This document shows positions 23,974 to 36,341 of a stretch of DNA of 64,000 nt, one piece after another. The stretch's first letter is position 1, and the number at the start of each line of letters is the position of its first letter. A model generated the notes under the pieces. It did no database searches. It was not told the DNA's origin and saw only the letters and a program-made list of their open reading frames with translations. The stretch covers positions 124,001 to 188,000 of the forward strand of contig JAKOGH010000121.1 in assembly GCA_024811115.1 (NCBI GenBank), written 5' to 3'. The DNA is from Terana coerulea. Its lineage: Eukaryota > Basidiomycota > Agaricomycetes > Polyporales > Phanerochaetaceae. Made by a program: the position numbers and the translations under genes.

Positions 23974-24507
23974 CGGACACCGCAACGGCGGAGCCCCTGG
24001 CGTCGCTTCCTGGGGGCTTGGGGCTTCCTGCGTCCCGCGCTTCCTCGCGCGCCTGGGGCGGGCTGCACGACGCATACAGGCACCTCCGCTCCCCACACCC
24101 TCCCCGAGCGCCATCGGCGATACGCACTACGCCCTCGTCTCCTCCATCGCGGTGCCCCTGGAGGTGGTGTCCGCGGCAGTCCGCACGGGGAGAGCCGGGT
24201 GTCGCGCTGATTGGGCGATTCGCCACTGTTCTGTATCACATCTCCACCCCGGAGACAAAAGCTGGCTTCGTCTCAGGGTCCGGGCGTTACCATGTGCCAT
24301 CTCAACTGTTCAAAAATTTGCCTCCCGAAAGTGTATGTGGAAATTGCGCGATACTTGTATTTCGAAGTGATGCGACTAGCAATGCGAATATGCATTATGG
24401 ATGGATTGAGATAGAGACCATAGAGCAGTAGTACAGTAACCTCGAGAGACCTGATGAGAGGAAGAGAGAAAGTAGCTATCAACATGAAAGCACGACGTGC
24501 GAAGAAC
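23974..24507. other. Intergenic between convergent genes
   Basis: 3' regions of the SRR1-like gene (+) and the acidic gene (-). No coding signal recognised. Confidence 0.45.
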
Positions 24508-25369
24508 CTAACACTCAGTGTAAGAACCACGGAAAGCACGAACCGAAGGGGCAAAAGTATCATCGGGGAAGGGGAGGGGATCAAGCTCGAATGGGTAGAA
24601 ATAAGCATCGTCCCGTTCAACATAAACATGGGGGTGGGTAGGCAGCCGCGTCCGCTCGCGGGGAATGGAGATGGAGGAGCCAGGTGGCGACAGTGACGGA
24701 GTTGATACAGATGGCGTGGACGGCGCATCCGACTCGTCGTCAGAAGTGTCTTCTATGGCGTCTGGCACGGGAGAGTCCTCTAATTCGTCAACGTCGAAGT
24801 AGGGCAGCGGATTATCGTACAGTGCAGGGGTGGAGGCCAAAAGGGAATCGGAGGAATCTTCAAGATAAAGCCAAGCAGGAATAAGCGGGAGGTGCAATGG
24901 TGGGTAGAGGACGGGGTAGGGATAATAAGCGTCGACGAGGTCGTCGGACGAAGACATAGGGGAGTAGAGGGACTCAGCGGCTCTGTGTCCTCGTCGGTAA
25001 TGTGTGGCGGCAGCACAGAGGTGGACCCGTCTGCTTTAAAGTCATAGTCTTCATCTTCCTCCAACCCCTCGAGCACCGAGTCCAGCCACTGGCTCTCGTC
25101 GTCCGACGAGCCGTCGTGATGCACTGAGTGGGGGTCGGGGAACATGAACGTGTCCTGCTCATCGTCGGTCTCGTCGTCGTGTCTGCATGCGGAGGCTGCG
25201 GCCGCCTCATGCCGCGGCGGGCGCGGGCGTCGGGGTGTGCGGGTGTGTCATCGGAGTTTTTGAGGAGGACCCAGCGGTGCAGGCTGCTACTGTCTCTGCC
25301 GCCGCCGCAGACGACAGAGTGCAGCTTGTTGCGGGCCAGGCTAAGGAACGAGGTGGATTCTGCGGACAT
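24508..25369 (-). CDS. Acidic Asp/Ser/Pro-rich hypothetical protein, two frame breaks
   Basis: Start chosen at 25369 (MSAESTSFLSLARNKLHSVV); an in-frame ATG at 25453 is possible. The product continues in three frame segments joined by one-base shifts near 25165-25185 (into DETDDEQDTFMFPDPHSV) and 24960-24975 (into MSSSDDLVDAYYPYPV), then runs to 24508. It is very acidic (SQWLDSVLEGLEEDEDYDF; DDESDAPSTPS). The continuous compositional character across both breaks argues for one gene. No domain recognised, no signal peptide or membrane span. Confidence 0.55.
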
Positions 25370-26107
25370 TGCGCGCGGGTGGGGGACGGGAGGGGGGCCG
25401 GTTGAGCGACGGGTCAGCGAGTTATGGGTGTGTCCTGAACACGCAGGGCGCATGGTGAGCTCGTGCCGGGGCAGATGAAGCAGGAAACGCGACGTACGAG
25501 GCCGGGCGGGTGCGCGTGGATTGTCACCGTTGTATGCGATATACGACGAAGGGCTCGAACAGAAGGGTGCCGTTCTTGGACTTGCGGTAGGACTTGTTAA
25601 CCATTCTTGTGTCTAGAGATCGTCTGACGGCTAATGAGACTGTCGGGCGAAGCACCAGATAAGACGGTTAAGAGAGATGAGGGGCACGTTCAGGCAGACA
25701 TGGTCGCAGAGGGGCAGGAGCCGGTGAGGACCCGCCAGGTCTGCCACGGCGTTTTATAACGGGACGCTGTGTGACGCTCCCGGTGACTCAACCGCCCAAA
25801 GCGGTAACGCTCCGTAACCCGGCTCCTGGTGACAGTCACGCAGCGAGATGTGACGGGAACCGGGTCACGCTGTCGCCATCGCCGCTTGCAGCGTCGTCGA
25901 TCGCTGGAGCTACGGGCTCTGTCCGCTGACGCCAGATTCACTCGACGAGCGCACCAGCTCGTCATGTCGCGGCAAAGTGGGCCAACGCTGACATGACTTC
26001 CAGCCCATCCCGCCGTCACGCAAGTCCGAAGGCCCGATGCAGAGGAAGCTGAATCCAATTCGCGGTATCTACAGTGGTCGCCTCGAGTCTATCCCCACGC
26101 CCACGGA
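25370..26107. other. Intergenic with a cluster of GTGAC/GTCAC words
   Basis: No gene. Between about 25770 and 25880 GTGAC/GTCAC and GGTAAC words recur, including the perfect palindrome GTGACAGTCAC at 25829-25839. This may be a binding-site cluster in the upstream region of the acidic gene. Confidence 0.35.
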
Positions 26108-28985
26108 TCAGCCCTCGTCCATCACCTCGTCCGCGCCCTCGTCCTTCACGGTCTCCAGCAGCTTGCGAATCTTGTTCAGGCTCTTCGGGGACACGTCCCG
26201 CGCGACCGCCAGCGTCTGCGCCGACCGCACCTTGTCCCCCATCAGCCGGTACACCTTCGCGAGCTGGAACACCACGTTCGACTCGTCCGGCGAGCTGTCG
26301 CGCAGCGCCTCCAGGTCCTGCGCCGCGAGCTGCGACACGCCACAACAAAAAAGAGGGAGACCCCGTCAATGACTCGCACCGCCGCACAGAAGATGTGCAC
26401 GAACCTTGTACTTCTTCATAGAGATAAGCACTTTGGCGCGATGATAACGTACAAGCGCGTTGTCCTGCGACAGCCGCACCGCTTGGTCGAACAGGTCCAA
26501 GGCAGCTGCGAGCTTGCCTTCCCGCTCCTTCACCTGCAATCACACGACCGCCGACCCGATCAGCCTCTGCCCTAATATCCGGGCACATGACCAGACTCAC
26601 CATACCCACGCAGCCTAGCAGAACGGCATTATGGGGGTGTATCTCTGCCGCCTTCCATAATGGTACTCCGCCATCCGTAACCTGCTCATCCTCATGTAGC
26701 ACGTCCCTAGCCCGTACCTGTAAAGTTGCCGGACGAGTGATAAGCGAGGTTGGCAATGATAGCCCGAGCCCCACTTACCAGGCATTGTAGTGCCGTGCGT
26801 CAGCACGCAGCGCGCACTCGAAGAATATGATCGCCTTATCGAGGTCCTCGTCGATAGACTCGTGTCCACTGAGGGTGTACGCGTAAGCACAGGTGGGATC
26901 GAGCTGGGCCGCACGGTTGAAGCATGTCAACGCCTGGTTGCGTTCCTTCTGCAGAGAGAAACAATTGCCGACCGCGATCCAGGCTTCTGCGGAGCGCGGG
27001 TTTATCGAGAGCAGCTCCTGCGCGAGGAAGGACAGCTTGACGTGGCGCTGGAGATGCCACAGCAGCGTCGAGTACACCTCCATGTCCCACAGCCGGTACG
27101 GCTCCAGATTCCGGACAGCTTCGAACGCGCGCTCCGCCTGCGGGACAGGGCTGCGTTAGCGCGGGGCGAGGTAATACGACGGCCGCACTTACTGCAGAGT
27201 ACTCGCCGAGCTCGTAGTGCGCCTTGCCCACCATGGCCATCACCCACGCCGAGCGTTGGTGCGCCGCCGGCAGCCGCTCCAGCTCGTCGAGACACGTCCG
27301 GCAGTCGTACATCGCCAGCGCACGCGTCGCGCCCGCGCACATCCGCATGAGGTTGTAGATGGCATAATCTGCCAGCTCCATGTCGTATGCTTCCTGCGCG
27401 GCCTGCGACAGCTGTGTCGCGGTGGCAGTTGTACCCTGGGCAGTCGACGCGTCCGATCCGGGCGACGGCATCGGCGGAGGGGCCGGCTCGTCGTCCATCT
27501 CAGATTCAGAATTCGACCGATTGCGCGCGGGAGCAGCAAGCCGTCGCCCCTTGGTAGGGTTCTGTTCGATACATTAGTGAGACAGAATGCTTAGTTTAGG
27601 AGCACTCCGGCGTACCTTTGGCAGAGGCTTGGCCTTGTTGTTCGCTGTCCCGCTGAGCAGCCGCGTACTCCGTCGCGCGGTCAGGCCGAACGCGGTCTGC
27701 TCGCGCGCCGCCTTCGAGGGGGGCGCGGTGGACCTAGAGGACGGCGCCGCATGCTGAGCACGACGACCGGGAGATGAGAAGATGTTAGCAAGGGTCAGGG
27801 CCGGGCGTGCGCGTGCCTTTGAGCTTTTCGAGCGATCGTCCGCCCCCTCCCGCGCGGCGCCAGCCGACTTGGACGGTTTCAGGGTCGGCTCTGTGGCGCT
27901 CGGAGGCGGGACGCGCTGGCGGACGGTAGAACGTAGCTTCTTGGGCATCGGACCCGCTTCATCGGCTGAAGAAAGGGGACGCACGGCAGGTGGTTGGACC
28001 AGCTCTGAAGGTCCAGGTTGCGATCTGCTCGCGGGAAGTCCGGGCGCTTTGAACTGGAACGAGTCGTCCGCGAAGAAGGAGGAGTCCACCGTCGATCTGT
28101 GCAAGAAGGTCAAAATTAGAGGATTTAGCATCTCGGAGACTGAAACGCACAGTGAATCGCGCGGGCCCATTGGGCGTGATTGGGTCGCGTCAGGCTTCCA
28201 GAGGCGGAAGAGATTGCCGTTACTGCCCGCTGCAGGGGTAAGAAGCTTGACCCGACTGCTACGGGACGGAACAGCGTTTCTTCCCCTGGCGCGGGTTTTC
28301 GTGGAGGTGGTCGCGGTGGTAATATCACGTCGAGTGGTGGAACGTGCCCTATGGCATGTGTCAGAGGGTGCGCGCATACAGTCAGCCAGACCACCGACCT
28401 AGAGCACAAAGGCCTTCAAAAGCCTCCCATAGCATGGGGTTCACCGCGAGAGCTTGTTGGAAACTGACCCTCGCGTTGTCTGGTAGGTTGCCTTTCAAAG
28501 CCATTGCACCAGTACGGCAGTGTAGCACGGCAGGGTCTGGGAATGCGGTCGCTGCTCGTGATTCCATGGACGCTGTGTACGGTAAATGTTTCATACGTGT
28601 CAGCAAGTAAACGACGGTGTGGGGACGTACGTGTTGGGGTGTAGAGTGGATCCTTAAGGGATTCCTCCAACGCGTCCCGTGCATGCCTATGCCTCCCCAG
28701 CTGCATACAACATTTTGCTTTGATCTCCAGACATCCGGCGCATCGGGCATCGGCAGGCAGGTTAACCAAGTAGTGCGCGGTATGCGGTTGGCCTGACTGG
28801 AGGAGGGCGGTGGCATAGAGGTGCCGCGCGTCATGGGAGGACGGGTACATCGCATAGTACCGTTCCGCGTAGAACACCGCCGAGCGGTGCAGGGAGGCAT
28901 CCAGACATTGCCATATGAGGTGGGCGAAACGGGCGGGCAGGTATTTGTTGTTGCTCGAGGAGGACGAGCTGGCTTCCGCTTGCAT
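26108..28985 (-). CDS. CDC27: APC/C subunit Cdc27/Apc3, TPR protein
   Basis: Cdc27/APC3 is the TPR scaffold of the anaphase-promoting complex that binds Cdc20/Cdh1. Start at 28985 (MQAEASSSSSSNNKYLPARF), then the N-terminal TPR block (HLIWQCLDASLHRSAVFYAE, DARHLYATALLQSGQPHTAH). Next come the PPRPPPRKPAPGEE linker, a basic/Ser-rich middle and the C-terminal TPR superhelix (WIAVGNCFSLQKERNQALTC; YTLSGHESIDEDLDKAI; YGLGTCYMRM). It ends KIRKLLETVKDEGADEVMDE, with a stop at 26110-26108. The ELNP-type region FEGLCALG and the TPR order are typical. Frame breaks of one base at about 28238-28246 (before TPAAGSNGNLF) and 26651-26656 (YHYG/AAEIHPHNAVLL). Confidence 0.92.
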
Positions 28986-29340
28986 GAGTTCCCGTGGTGC
29001 GTCGAGGTGGGCGCAGAGGTATAAAATGGTGTGGCCCTATCGTTGTTTTTGTTGGCGTCGTAAAGTCTGCAGATTAGAGTATGCAAAAAATGTGTTTGTC
29101 GGCGTCCACGGTGACGTGCGGAGGTGTCAAGTAACAAGCCAAGTCAGCGACAGTCCACTGCTGTAAACGAACCGCGACTTGATCACGTGAGAGCGCTCGG
29201 CCATAACGTCGGGCTAGCCCCGCGCATGTACACTTTGCGTATAGGAAAAGTGAGAATACAAGGTAAGGACAGCTCTGAGCAGAATGCGTTCATGTACAAT
29301 TGCAATATGGTGTTTACGACAGCATGTCCCGATCTATCTA

Positions 29341-31388
29341 TCAATGGCCGTGCGGGTCGGGCTCGCCTTTTGATTCTGTTTCCAAAGCAACATTAATATT
29401 GCCATAACGCCACAACGGCAAGAAGAAGCGGACTTACCAGGAACGCATTGAATCGCATCATCAATACGAAGAAGCGACACCGCAGCCTCGAAGGCAGACT
29501 TCAGACTCCGGACCTTGCTTATGGTGGGCTCCAGGATGCCGGCCGCGACGTTGTCGCGGACTTCGCCATTGAGCAGGTCGAGACCATAGCGCATCAACGC
29601 CTTCTTCGGATCGCCGGCCGGAGCGTTCTGCGCGGCGTTGTGGTATGCCCGGAGCTTTGCGACCAAATCCGTCGAGTCTTTCGCGGCGTTAACCGCCAGG
29701 GTCTTGGGAATGATGAGCAGAGCGTTGGCGAATTCCGCGATCGCAAGCTGCTCTCTTGAGCCCTGTATTTCACACTTGCGTCAGGTACTATGCGGGACGG
29801 CAGTAATGTGGTACTTACCAGTGTAGTCGCAAAGTTCTCAAGGTAGATGCTGAGCGCACTCTCCACTGCTCCACCACCTGGGACGACGGAACCACTCTCT
29901 AGCGTTCTCTTGATAACCGACAGGCTGTCGTGAAGTGCACGTTCCATCTCATCCAGCATGTAGTCATTCGCACCACGGAGAACTATTGATGCCGAGCTGA
30001 CAACTTTTGTGCCCTTGACCAGGATGAGTTCATCGTCCGAGATGCGCTCCTGCACGACTTCCTCGGCATTGCCTAGGTAGCTCGCCTCAAAGGACTCTTC
30101 GCCCTCGAGGTTGGCCAGAGTTGACACCAAGGTAGCACCGGTCGCCTTTGCAATGCGGCGGAGATCCTCCTTCCTGCACCGACGAACAGCCATGGCACCG
30201 GCTTCGACGAACTCCTTCAGGCAAAGATCGTCGATACCCTTCGTGGTAAGCACGACGTTTGCGCCCGCAGCAAGGATCTTTCGGATGCGCTCCAACGTGA
30301 TCTCGGCCTCTCTGCGAAGACAGCTCGTCATCGGGAGAAGGGTGCTAAGAATAACGTGGGACCGACCTCCGTCGGATGTCCTCCAACTGCGTGGGATCAT
30401 CAACCAGAATTTGCACACCAAGCTGCATCCGGGCCTTGTGAAGGTTAATATCGAGACAAGCAATCTTTGCGTTGGGTATTCTTGTTTTCATTGCTAAAAG
30501 GATTGTTAATGCTACCCTGTGGCATTTTCAGCATTGAACGTACCTTGGCTCGCTACCGTGCAGTTCAACGCATAACCCTTCACAAAGATGGACTCCCGAG
30601 CACTACGTCCGTGCGCTTTCAATACGTTCACGGCCTTCACTGGGTACTTGATGTCGCCACGGTTGTTAATCGACTTCACAGCCAACATAGCGTCAACAGC
30701 CATAGGCGCGAAGAAATCGTCATCGCTGCATGACCAAGCACAGTTCAGTGGCCTTTCAAGCTTGGTTTACAGTCCGTACTCACCTGCCGATGATCTTGCT
30801 GGACATGCTCGTCTTTGCAGCATTGATCAAAGCTTCCCGTCCCAACGCATCCACTTTCGTGCTCATCTGATCCTGCATGAACTTGCACGCCTCTCTACAC
30901 GCCAAGCGGTACCCCGTAATGATCGTGGTAGGGTGAATCTTTTGCTTGACTAGCTCGTTCGCGCGTCTGAGGAGCTCTGCAGCAATGATGACAACGGAAG
31001 TGGTGCCATCGCCGACCTCCCGGTCCTGCTTTTGCGCAAGGTCTACGAAGACGCGGCCCGCGGGGTTTTCGACTGCAAGTAGTCCGAGGATGGTGGCACC
31101 GTCATTGGAGATTGTCACTTCCTATAGCACAGTTCAGTACATCTCTCAGCTCATACTTGATGATATGCGCACTCCAATATTATCCACCAACATCTTATCC
31201 AGTCCCAGCGGTCCTAGCGAACTTTTCACGATGTTCGCGATTGATTGTGCAGCCAACACTTCACATCGTACTGTCAGCACGCCTTCTTGCATGGAGCTGC
31301 TGAACACACCATTTTGATCACGAATATCCTGTCCTGAAACCCTGTCTCCTCCTAGGAAAATACCTGCTCGTGGATCGCGTTGGAACAT
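29341..31388 (-). CDS. TCP1: CCT chaperonin subunit alpha (TCP-1/CCT1)
   Basis: Subunit 1 of the TRiC/CCT ring that folds actin and tubulin. All exons join in frame without breaks. Start at 31388 ([20 protein letters not shown]), [24 protein letters not shown], nucleotide motif [73 protein letters not shown]. The C-terminus [11 protein letters not shown] and stop at 29341-29343 match the family. Length of about 560 aa is normal. Introns are short GT-AG. It diverges from SPC24 across 543 bp. Confidence 0.96.
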
Positions 31389-31868
31389 GGTCGGCTGCTA
31401 GATGGTAAAGCGAGCGCTTACGCACCGCGACGAGTCTCTGTGGGCCGGGCGTCTCGCGCATCCGCTGCCTTATGTAAGGCGCATCGTCATTCTCAAAGTG
31501 GTAACTGCAGCATTTTGCTGAACACCGCGACTGACGGCCGCTCGCAAGCGTGCATACCTCGCTGCTTCAGCACATAGCCATCTGCGTAGTCGTATAGACG
31601 GATCAGTCGATATTTTCAGTCACCGCAAACTTTGTTTCGCATGCTATATGGGATTAATATTGACCTGATTATTACTGAGGTAAACCTCAAGCTTTGGTTG
31701 AACTTAGAGTGTGTATAATATACGTCTCGCTACATCTGATATAGGCAATATCATAAAAACAATTCACGAAGACTACGCAGATAGAAATTTGATAGAAATA
31801 CTTCGCCCTGATGAGACCGTGGGAAATTCACGTCTCGGCCAATCAGCTAGCGCATCGCGTATGTGTAG

Positions 31869-31874
31869 ACGCGT
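31869..31874. promoter_or_regulatory. ACGCGT (MluI cell-cycle box) upstream of SPC24
   Basis: Perfect palindromic ACGCGT 57 bp before the SPC24 start codon, in the 543-bp region between CCT1 and SPC24. In yeasts the hexamer binds MBF (Mbp1/Swi6) in G1/S genes; that it works so here is inference. Confidence 0.45.
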
Positions 31875-31931
31875 TTGAGCGCTTCTCTCTTGACCTCAAC
31901 CTCGACGTTGGTCCTCGCAGAAGCAGCCAAT

Positions 31932-32736
31932 ATGGCGTCGGTGGAAGTCAGAGAAATAATGCAAGTGTATATTCTTGCACATAATTACATAACTAACGTT
32001 ATACAGTAAGACCTTGCGCGAGGGTGCAGCTATCATCGACCCCGAGGAAGACTTCCTGACCATTGCTGCAGCGGAGGAGCGCATGTCTCACACGGAGGAA
32101 GCCCGCAAACATGAGGTCGACCAAGCGAAGGCGAAGCTACGAGGCTAGTCTGCTGCTCGTCTTACTGTATTGCGCCTCGCTTATCCGCATGATTGTCTCA
32201 GAGCTCGCCCGGGTGCTCGAAGCCGCACGTGTGTCCTCGACACGGCCGTCGACCGTCCCATCTGCTGACGCCCACGCCGCGACACTCAACAAGCTCGACG
32301 GTAGCCGGCTGTCTCTCGGTAAGGCCATCAACGAAGCAGAGAGCACGCTGGCGAGCAAGGAGGCGGAACTCCAGCGCTTGAAGGAGGAACTGCAGGCATT
32401 GGAGCGAGAAGACCCTGCGGCAGAGCACGATTTGGACGCGACCGCGTACGTTATAATTCCCCACTTTTTTGCTTGAGCCTTGACATGAACGTTGCATGCA
32501 CACAAAGGTTGCGCTTAGCACTGTACAGAGGACATGGATTTGAGCCAATTGTAGAGAAGGACGGGCGGATGCGCAAGATGCTCATACGTGCGTTTCCATC
32601 CCATTCTTGATTTATGCATACTAATTGGGCTTGCGCAGGAGCACAATCGGGCGACGTTCACTGCCTTTCTTTTGACGACCCCAAGCTCTCCGATCTCGAC
32701 TATGCTAACCTCGCCTGGAAGCTTGCTTCATCATGA
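31932..32736 (+). CDS. SPC24: Kinetochore Ndc80-complex subunit Spc24
   Basis: Spc24 dimerises with Spc25 and anchors the Ndc80 complex to the inner kinetochore. Start MASVEVREIMQ, then TLREGAAIIDPEEDFL. A long coiled coil follows (KAINEAESTLASKEAELQRL), then the globular RWD-like end (LRLALYRGHGFEPIVEKDG, SGDVHCLSFDD, LAWKLASS) and a stop at 32734-32736. Size of about 190-200 aa fits. The intron near 32147-32200 seems to start with GC (CGAG|GCTAGT) because this junction alone keeps LR-ELARVLEAA in frame. Convergent with the CAF-1 gene. Confidence 0.85.
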
Positions 32737-32963
32737 CCCCGGCTTTTACCACCTGATGGCTCGTACCTTACTTGCGCACTGTCTCGCCTAGGTCGGTATC
32801 CCGTCTGGAGTCTACATGCAATATATAATATGTACATTAGGAAACAGCACGCTGAAAGTAAATCGGATAGCCCCATGCACGATACAAGCAATAAGTAAAC
32901 CAAGCTCAAGCTAAACATAAGCGCGACCGCAAACTCTCCCCAATGCTCACACTCCGTCAGATC

Positions 32964-35900
32964 TCAAGGCATCCCATACATTGCCTGATGCATGATCAGT
33001 TTCTTTCCCTGCGCGCAAACGGTTCCAAGAAGGCTCACCCGTATATCCGGCCGCACCACCCACACCTTCAGCTTGGCACCATCCTTGCTCTTCTCGCCCA
33101 CCTCGCGTATCTTCGCCTCGATTGCGTTCTTCTTGATCATGGTCGTGGCCGTGGAAGACTCGTTCAGGTCCTTGTACACCGTCTCGATCAGCACGGCGAG
33201 GCTCCCCGTGTGCATATCCTGGACCTTAGCAATCAGCGCAGGCATTGAGGCCTCGGGGAACGTCGTCTTCGGCGCCGGCGGTGGACGCTTCGCGGGTGTT
33301 GCGGTGGCGTTGGTGTTAGGATCGGATGTGGTCGGTGCGATGGACGTGACGTGTGCCGGAAGGGCGGGCACCACAAAGCCAGCATGAGTTGTAGTATTGG
33401 GCTGTGTATGCGATGCGGCCTGTCCCGCAACACCAGTCGCTGGTGGATGGACACCCTCGACGGGGGTTGAAACAAAGGTGAATGGGTCAATAGGGAACGG
33501 CGTGTCTGCCACCAAAACCTTCGTTAAGCGCACGCATATACTCAGGAAAAATCCACGCCACGTACCGTTGAACAGCTGTATCCGCATAGCCCTGAAGGGT
33601 TCCCACGCGACCTCGCCGACTATCGCCTCCCAACACGGGCCCTTCTCAAAGGGCACCAGAGTCTCGACTACGCGCCGCCGCTTCCCGCTCTTCTCCTTCT
33701 CCTTCGCGTCCTCACCGCCCGTCTTGCGCTTCGCCGGTGCAGGTAGTGGAGGGAAATCCGCTCGCCAAGCAGGTCAAAGTCGACAGGTTCACCCGGCTCG
33801 TCCGGCTCGTCGTCGTCCACGAGCCAGTCATCCAGGTCCGAGTCCACGTCCTCCGCCGTGCCCGCCTCCTCCACATCCTCCTCCGCATCGTCCACGCCCT
33901 CTCCCTGGTCCTCCTCTTCCTCCCATTCCGCCTCACTGTCCACGCTGTAGTCGAGGCTCACGACGTCCCGCCCGAACGGCCGCCGTGGGCCGACCTCACG
34001 TGAGTTGCGCGTCCAGGTGCCGAAATACCCCGGGCGCATGTCCTCGTGAAACATGAGCGCCTTGGCGGGAATGTGTGTGCGGTCGCGAAGGAGCGAGAGT
34101 ATGGAGCGAACGCTGGCGTCGTTGCCGAGGACCTCGGCCTCTGAGAGCTGGTGTACGAGTGTGCGGACGACGTGTGGGTGTTGTGATTTGAGCGTGGGAC
34201 GGCGGCGAGGCGGGAATGGTAGCCGTGGTGGACGGAGGGATGCGGGTAGGTGACCCAGTGAGTCTGAGAGCCGTTCTGGATAGCATAGAGCGAGGCATTT
34301 AGTACGTAAGACGAAGAGATGTACGGTAAAGCAAACCTTGAGGGGTCATCTGTCCGAGCTCGATGTCTTTCCTTTTACCCTTCCACTCAGACGCATCTAC
34401 CATCTGTACGTCTTCATCTTCAACCCGCTGCACTGTCGCCTTTCTTGACCGAGGTTCGTCATCGTCATCGTCGATGACAATGATATTCTTCTCCGTCCTT
34501 TTGCTCATTCCCTTTACCACTCTGCCGGACTTGACCGCGGCGAACCAGTTCGACGGCGCCATATCCGCACCCTTCTTCAGCAAAAACGGCTTGAACGTCT
34601 TCTCAAATTGGGACACGCTGCTGGTTGTCTCCGCATCCTTCACATTCACTGAGCTAGTAGTTGGGTTCGAGTTGGCGTGTTTGAGCACGGGCATGCTGGA
34701 GGAGCTGGCGACCGCAGGTTTGGGCTTATTGAAGAAGCTCGCCATGAGATTGCGCGACTTGCTCTGCGCCTCCTGTGCCTTCTTCTCCTTCTCGGCTTTG
34801 GCGAGCCTCCGTTCCATCTTCTCCTTCTCCTATGTTTCGTTGGCATTGAAAAATATTCGCCTTACTAGCTGCAAAATAACACACCTTGGCAGCCTTCTCT
34901 GGGTCCACTGGTTTCTTGGGTCTACCTATGGGCTTAGGAGTCTTAGATGGCGAAGCACCGTCCTCTGCCATACTCTCCTGCTTCATACCATTCTCATCTG
35001 TAGGTTCTTCGGTCGCCTTCCTCTTCAGTGATTGCGAAGGAGTCCCCGGGACACTAGGAGATTGCGGTGGCATTGACGGTTCCTTAGGTTCAGGCTTAGC
35101 CACGGCAGGTACAGCGGCTTTGGCAGGTAGGAACGACAATTTGAGGTTTGTTGTGGTCAATTTAGTGCTCCCAGAGAGAACGGCGGTTTTGTCGGCTTCT
35201 GGTAGAGTGTGGAATAGTGTCATCACGTCTTCCGCGATCTGCATGTGCAAACGAGATGAAGAAAACGCCCATAAGCCCAGTCATACGATCTAATGCACCA
35301 GCACGCACCAGCCGCCGCTCTGCAACCCTCATGACCGCTTTCTCCCTGGCGTTCTTGGGGAGCCATTCTCGGAACTCATCCTTGACCTCCCACCGCCACA
35401 CCTGCCAGGCACTGGCGAGCTTTGCCGTCATTGGCGCGTTCGGTATCCGGCTTACGTCGAGACCGTAGTTGACGCGCGTGGCGATGGATTTGATTGTTTT
35501 CTCGACGCTATCAAGCGGGAGGGAGGTTTGGATGGCCTTGCACGCGTCCTCGTCGTCTTCGTCTTGCGCAGGCAGCAGTTCTTGTTGGATGTGCTTTGAG
35601 AGAGCGGTCAATGTTCTGTCACTAAGTGTACAAAAGTTAGCGTAAGGAAAAGTAGAAGGTTGCAAGTACCCGCGAGTCATGCCAACCTACGGGTCCACCC
35701 GTCGCTCACCTCTCTTGTGTCAGTTTCGCAATTAGTGGTCTGTGTTCGTCGGGTATAGCTGCAAGTGGAGGTTTCTGCTGTTCTATGCGCTCTTCAAGCA
35801 TTTCACGGAATTGCACAATCTCTAACGAAGGGTGTCAGCGGGAGAATCGCGTGTCGTCGCGTGCGACGAAAATCTGCGGACGTAGGCGTGCCTTGCATCG

Positions 35901-36163
35901 TCTCGGACATCTTCTCAAAAGAGAGAGCCTTTTGCTTGACAGATAGCTTGCCATTCTTCAGCTCCACAAGTGATATCCTTTCCGGTTTGTCTTCCGTCGC
36001 TGCTGCATGTTCAAGGCTCAGAAAATCCGTGTTGTCGGGAATGCAATTCTGTCGTACCTGGAGTGACGGGGTCGGGCACAGCTGAGACGCTGTCAGGATG
36101 TTACTCGAATTTGAGTACTTATCACACACCTCTGTTTATGTCCGTGGTCGCCATCACAGACAT
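32964..36163 (-). CDS. RLF2: Chromatin assembly factor 1 large subunit (CAF-1 p150/Cac1)
   Basis: CAF-1 deposits H3-H4 behind replication forks and binds PCNA. Start at 36163 (MSVMATTDINR), then a helical N-terminal region (KAIQTSLPLDSVEKTIKSIA). A low-complexity Lys/Pro segment ends in the charged KER-like EKEKMERRLAKAEKEKKAQE, and SFFNKPKP is close to a PIP-like context. The acidic/ED core follows: MFHEDMRPGYFGTWTR, LDYSVDSEAEWEEEEDQGEG, DSDLDDWLVDDDEPDE. The C-terminal winged-helix region (MPALIAKVQDMHTGSLAVLI, KLKVWVVRPDIR) ends at 32964. A one-base break at 33754-33757 (GERI to FPPLPAPAKRK) fits a lost T. One intron near 35835-35895 seems to use a GC donor (CAAG|GCACGC). Confidence 0.92.
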
Positions 36164-36341
36164 ATCTGCGGCGCCGAGGGTAGTGGTGGTGGTGGTGGTC
36201 GGTCAACGTGTGGGGACTCCCGCGCGACGTGACGGTGTTATCGTGACTTGTGTGACGAAGGGGAGTGACGCTACGCGACTCAGTAAACGCGTCACGCGCG
36301 CTATATTGCTTGCACCTTCACGTCCACCGTTACCGCAGCCA
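36164..36341. promoter_or_regulatory. 178-bp bidirectional promoter with ACGCGT box (CAF-1 large subunit / RFC2)
   Basis: The two start codons face away from each other across 178 bp. It contains ACGCGT at 36287-36292, ACGCGC at 36294-36299 and ACGCGA at 36273-36278, plus a GGT repeat near 36184-36200. Shared use is inferred from spacing; MBF-type control is inferred from the hexamer. Confidence 0.6.

Noticed and set aside
36184..36200. GGT repeat as a microsatellite of interest
   Set aside because: Only about five to six units; noted within the promoter but too short to call separately.
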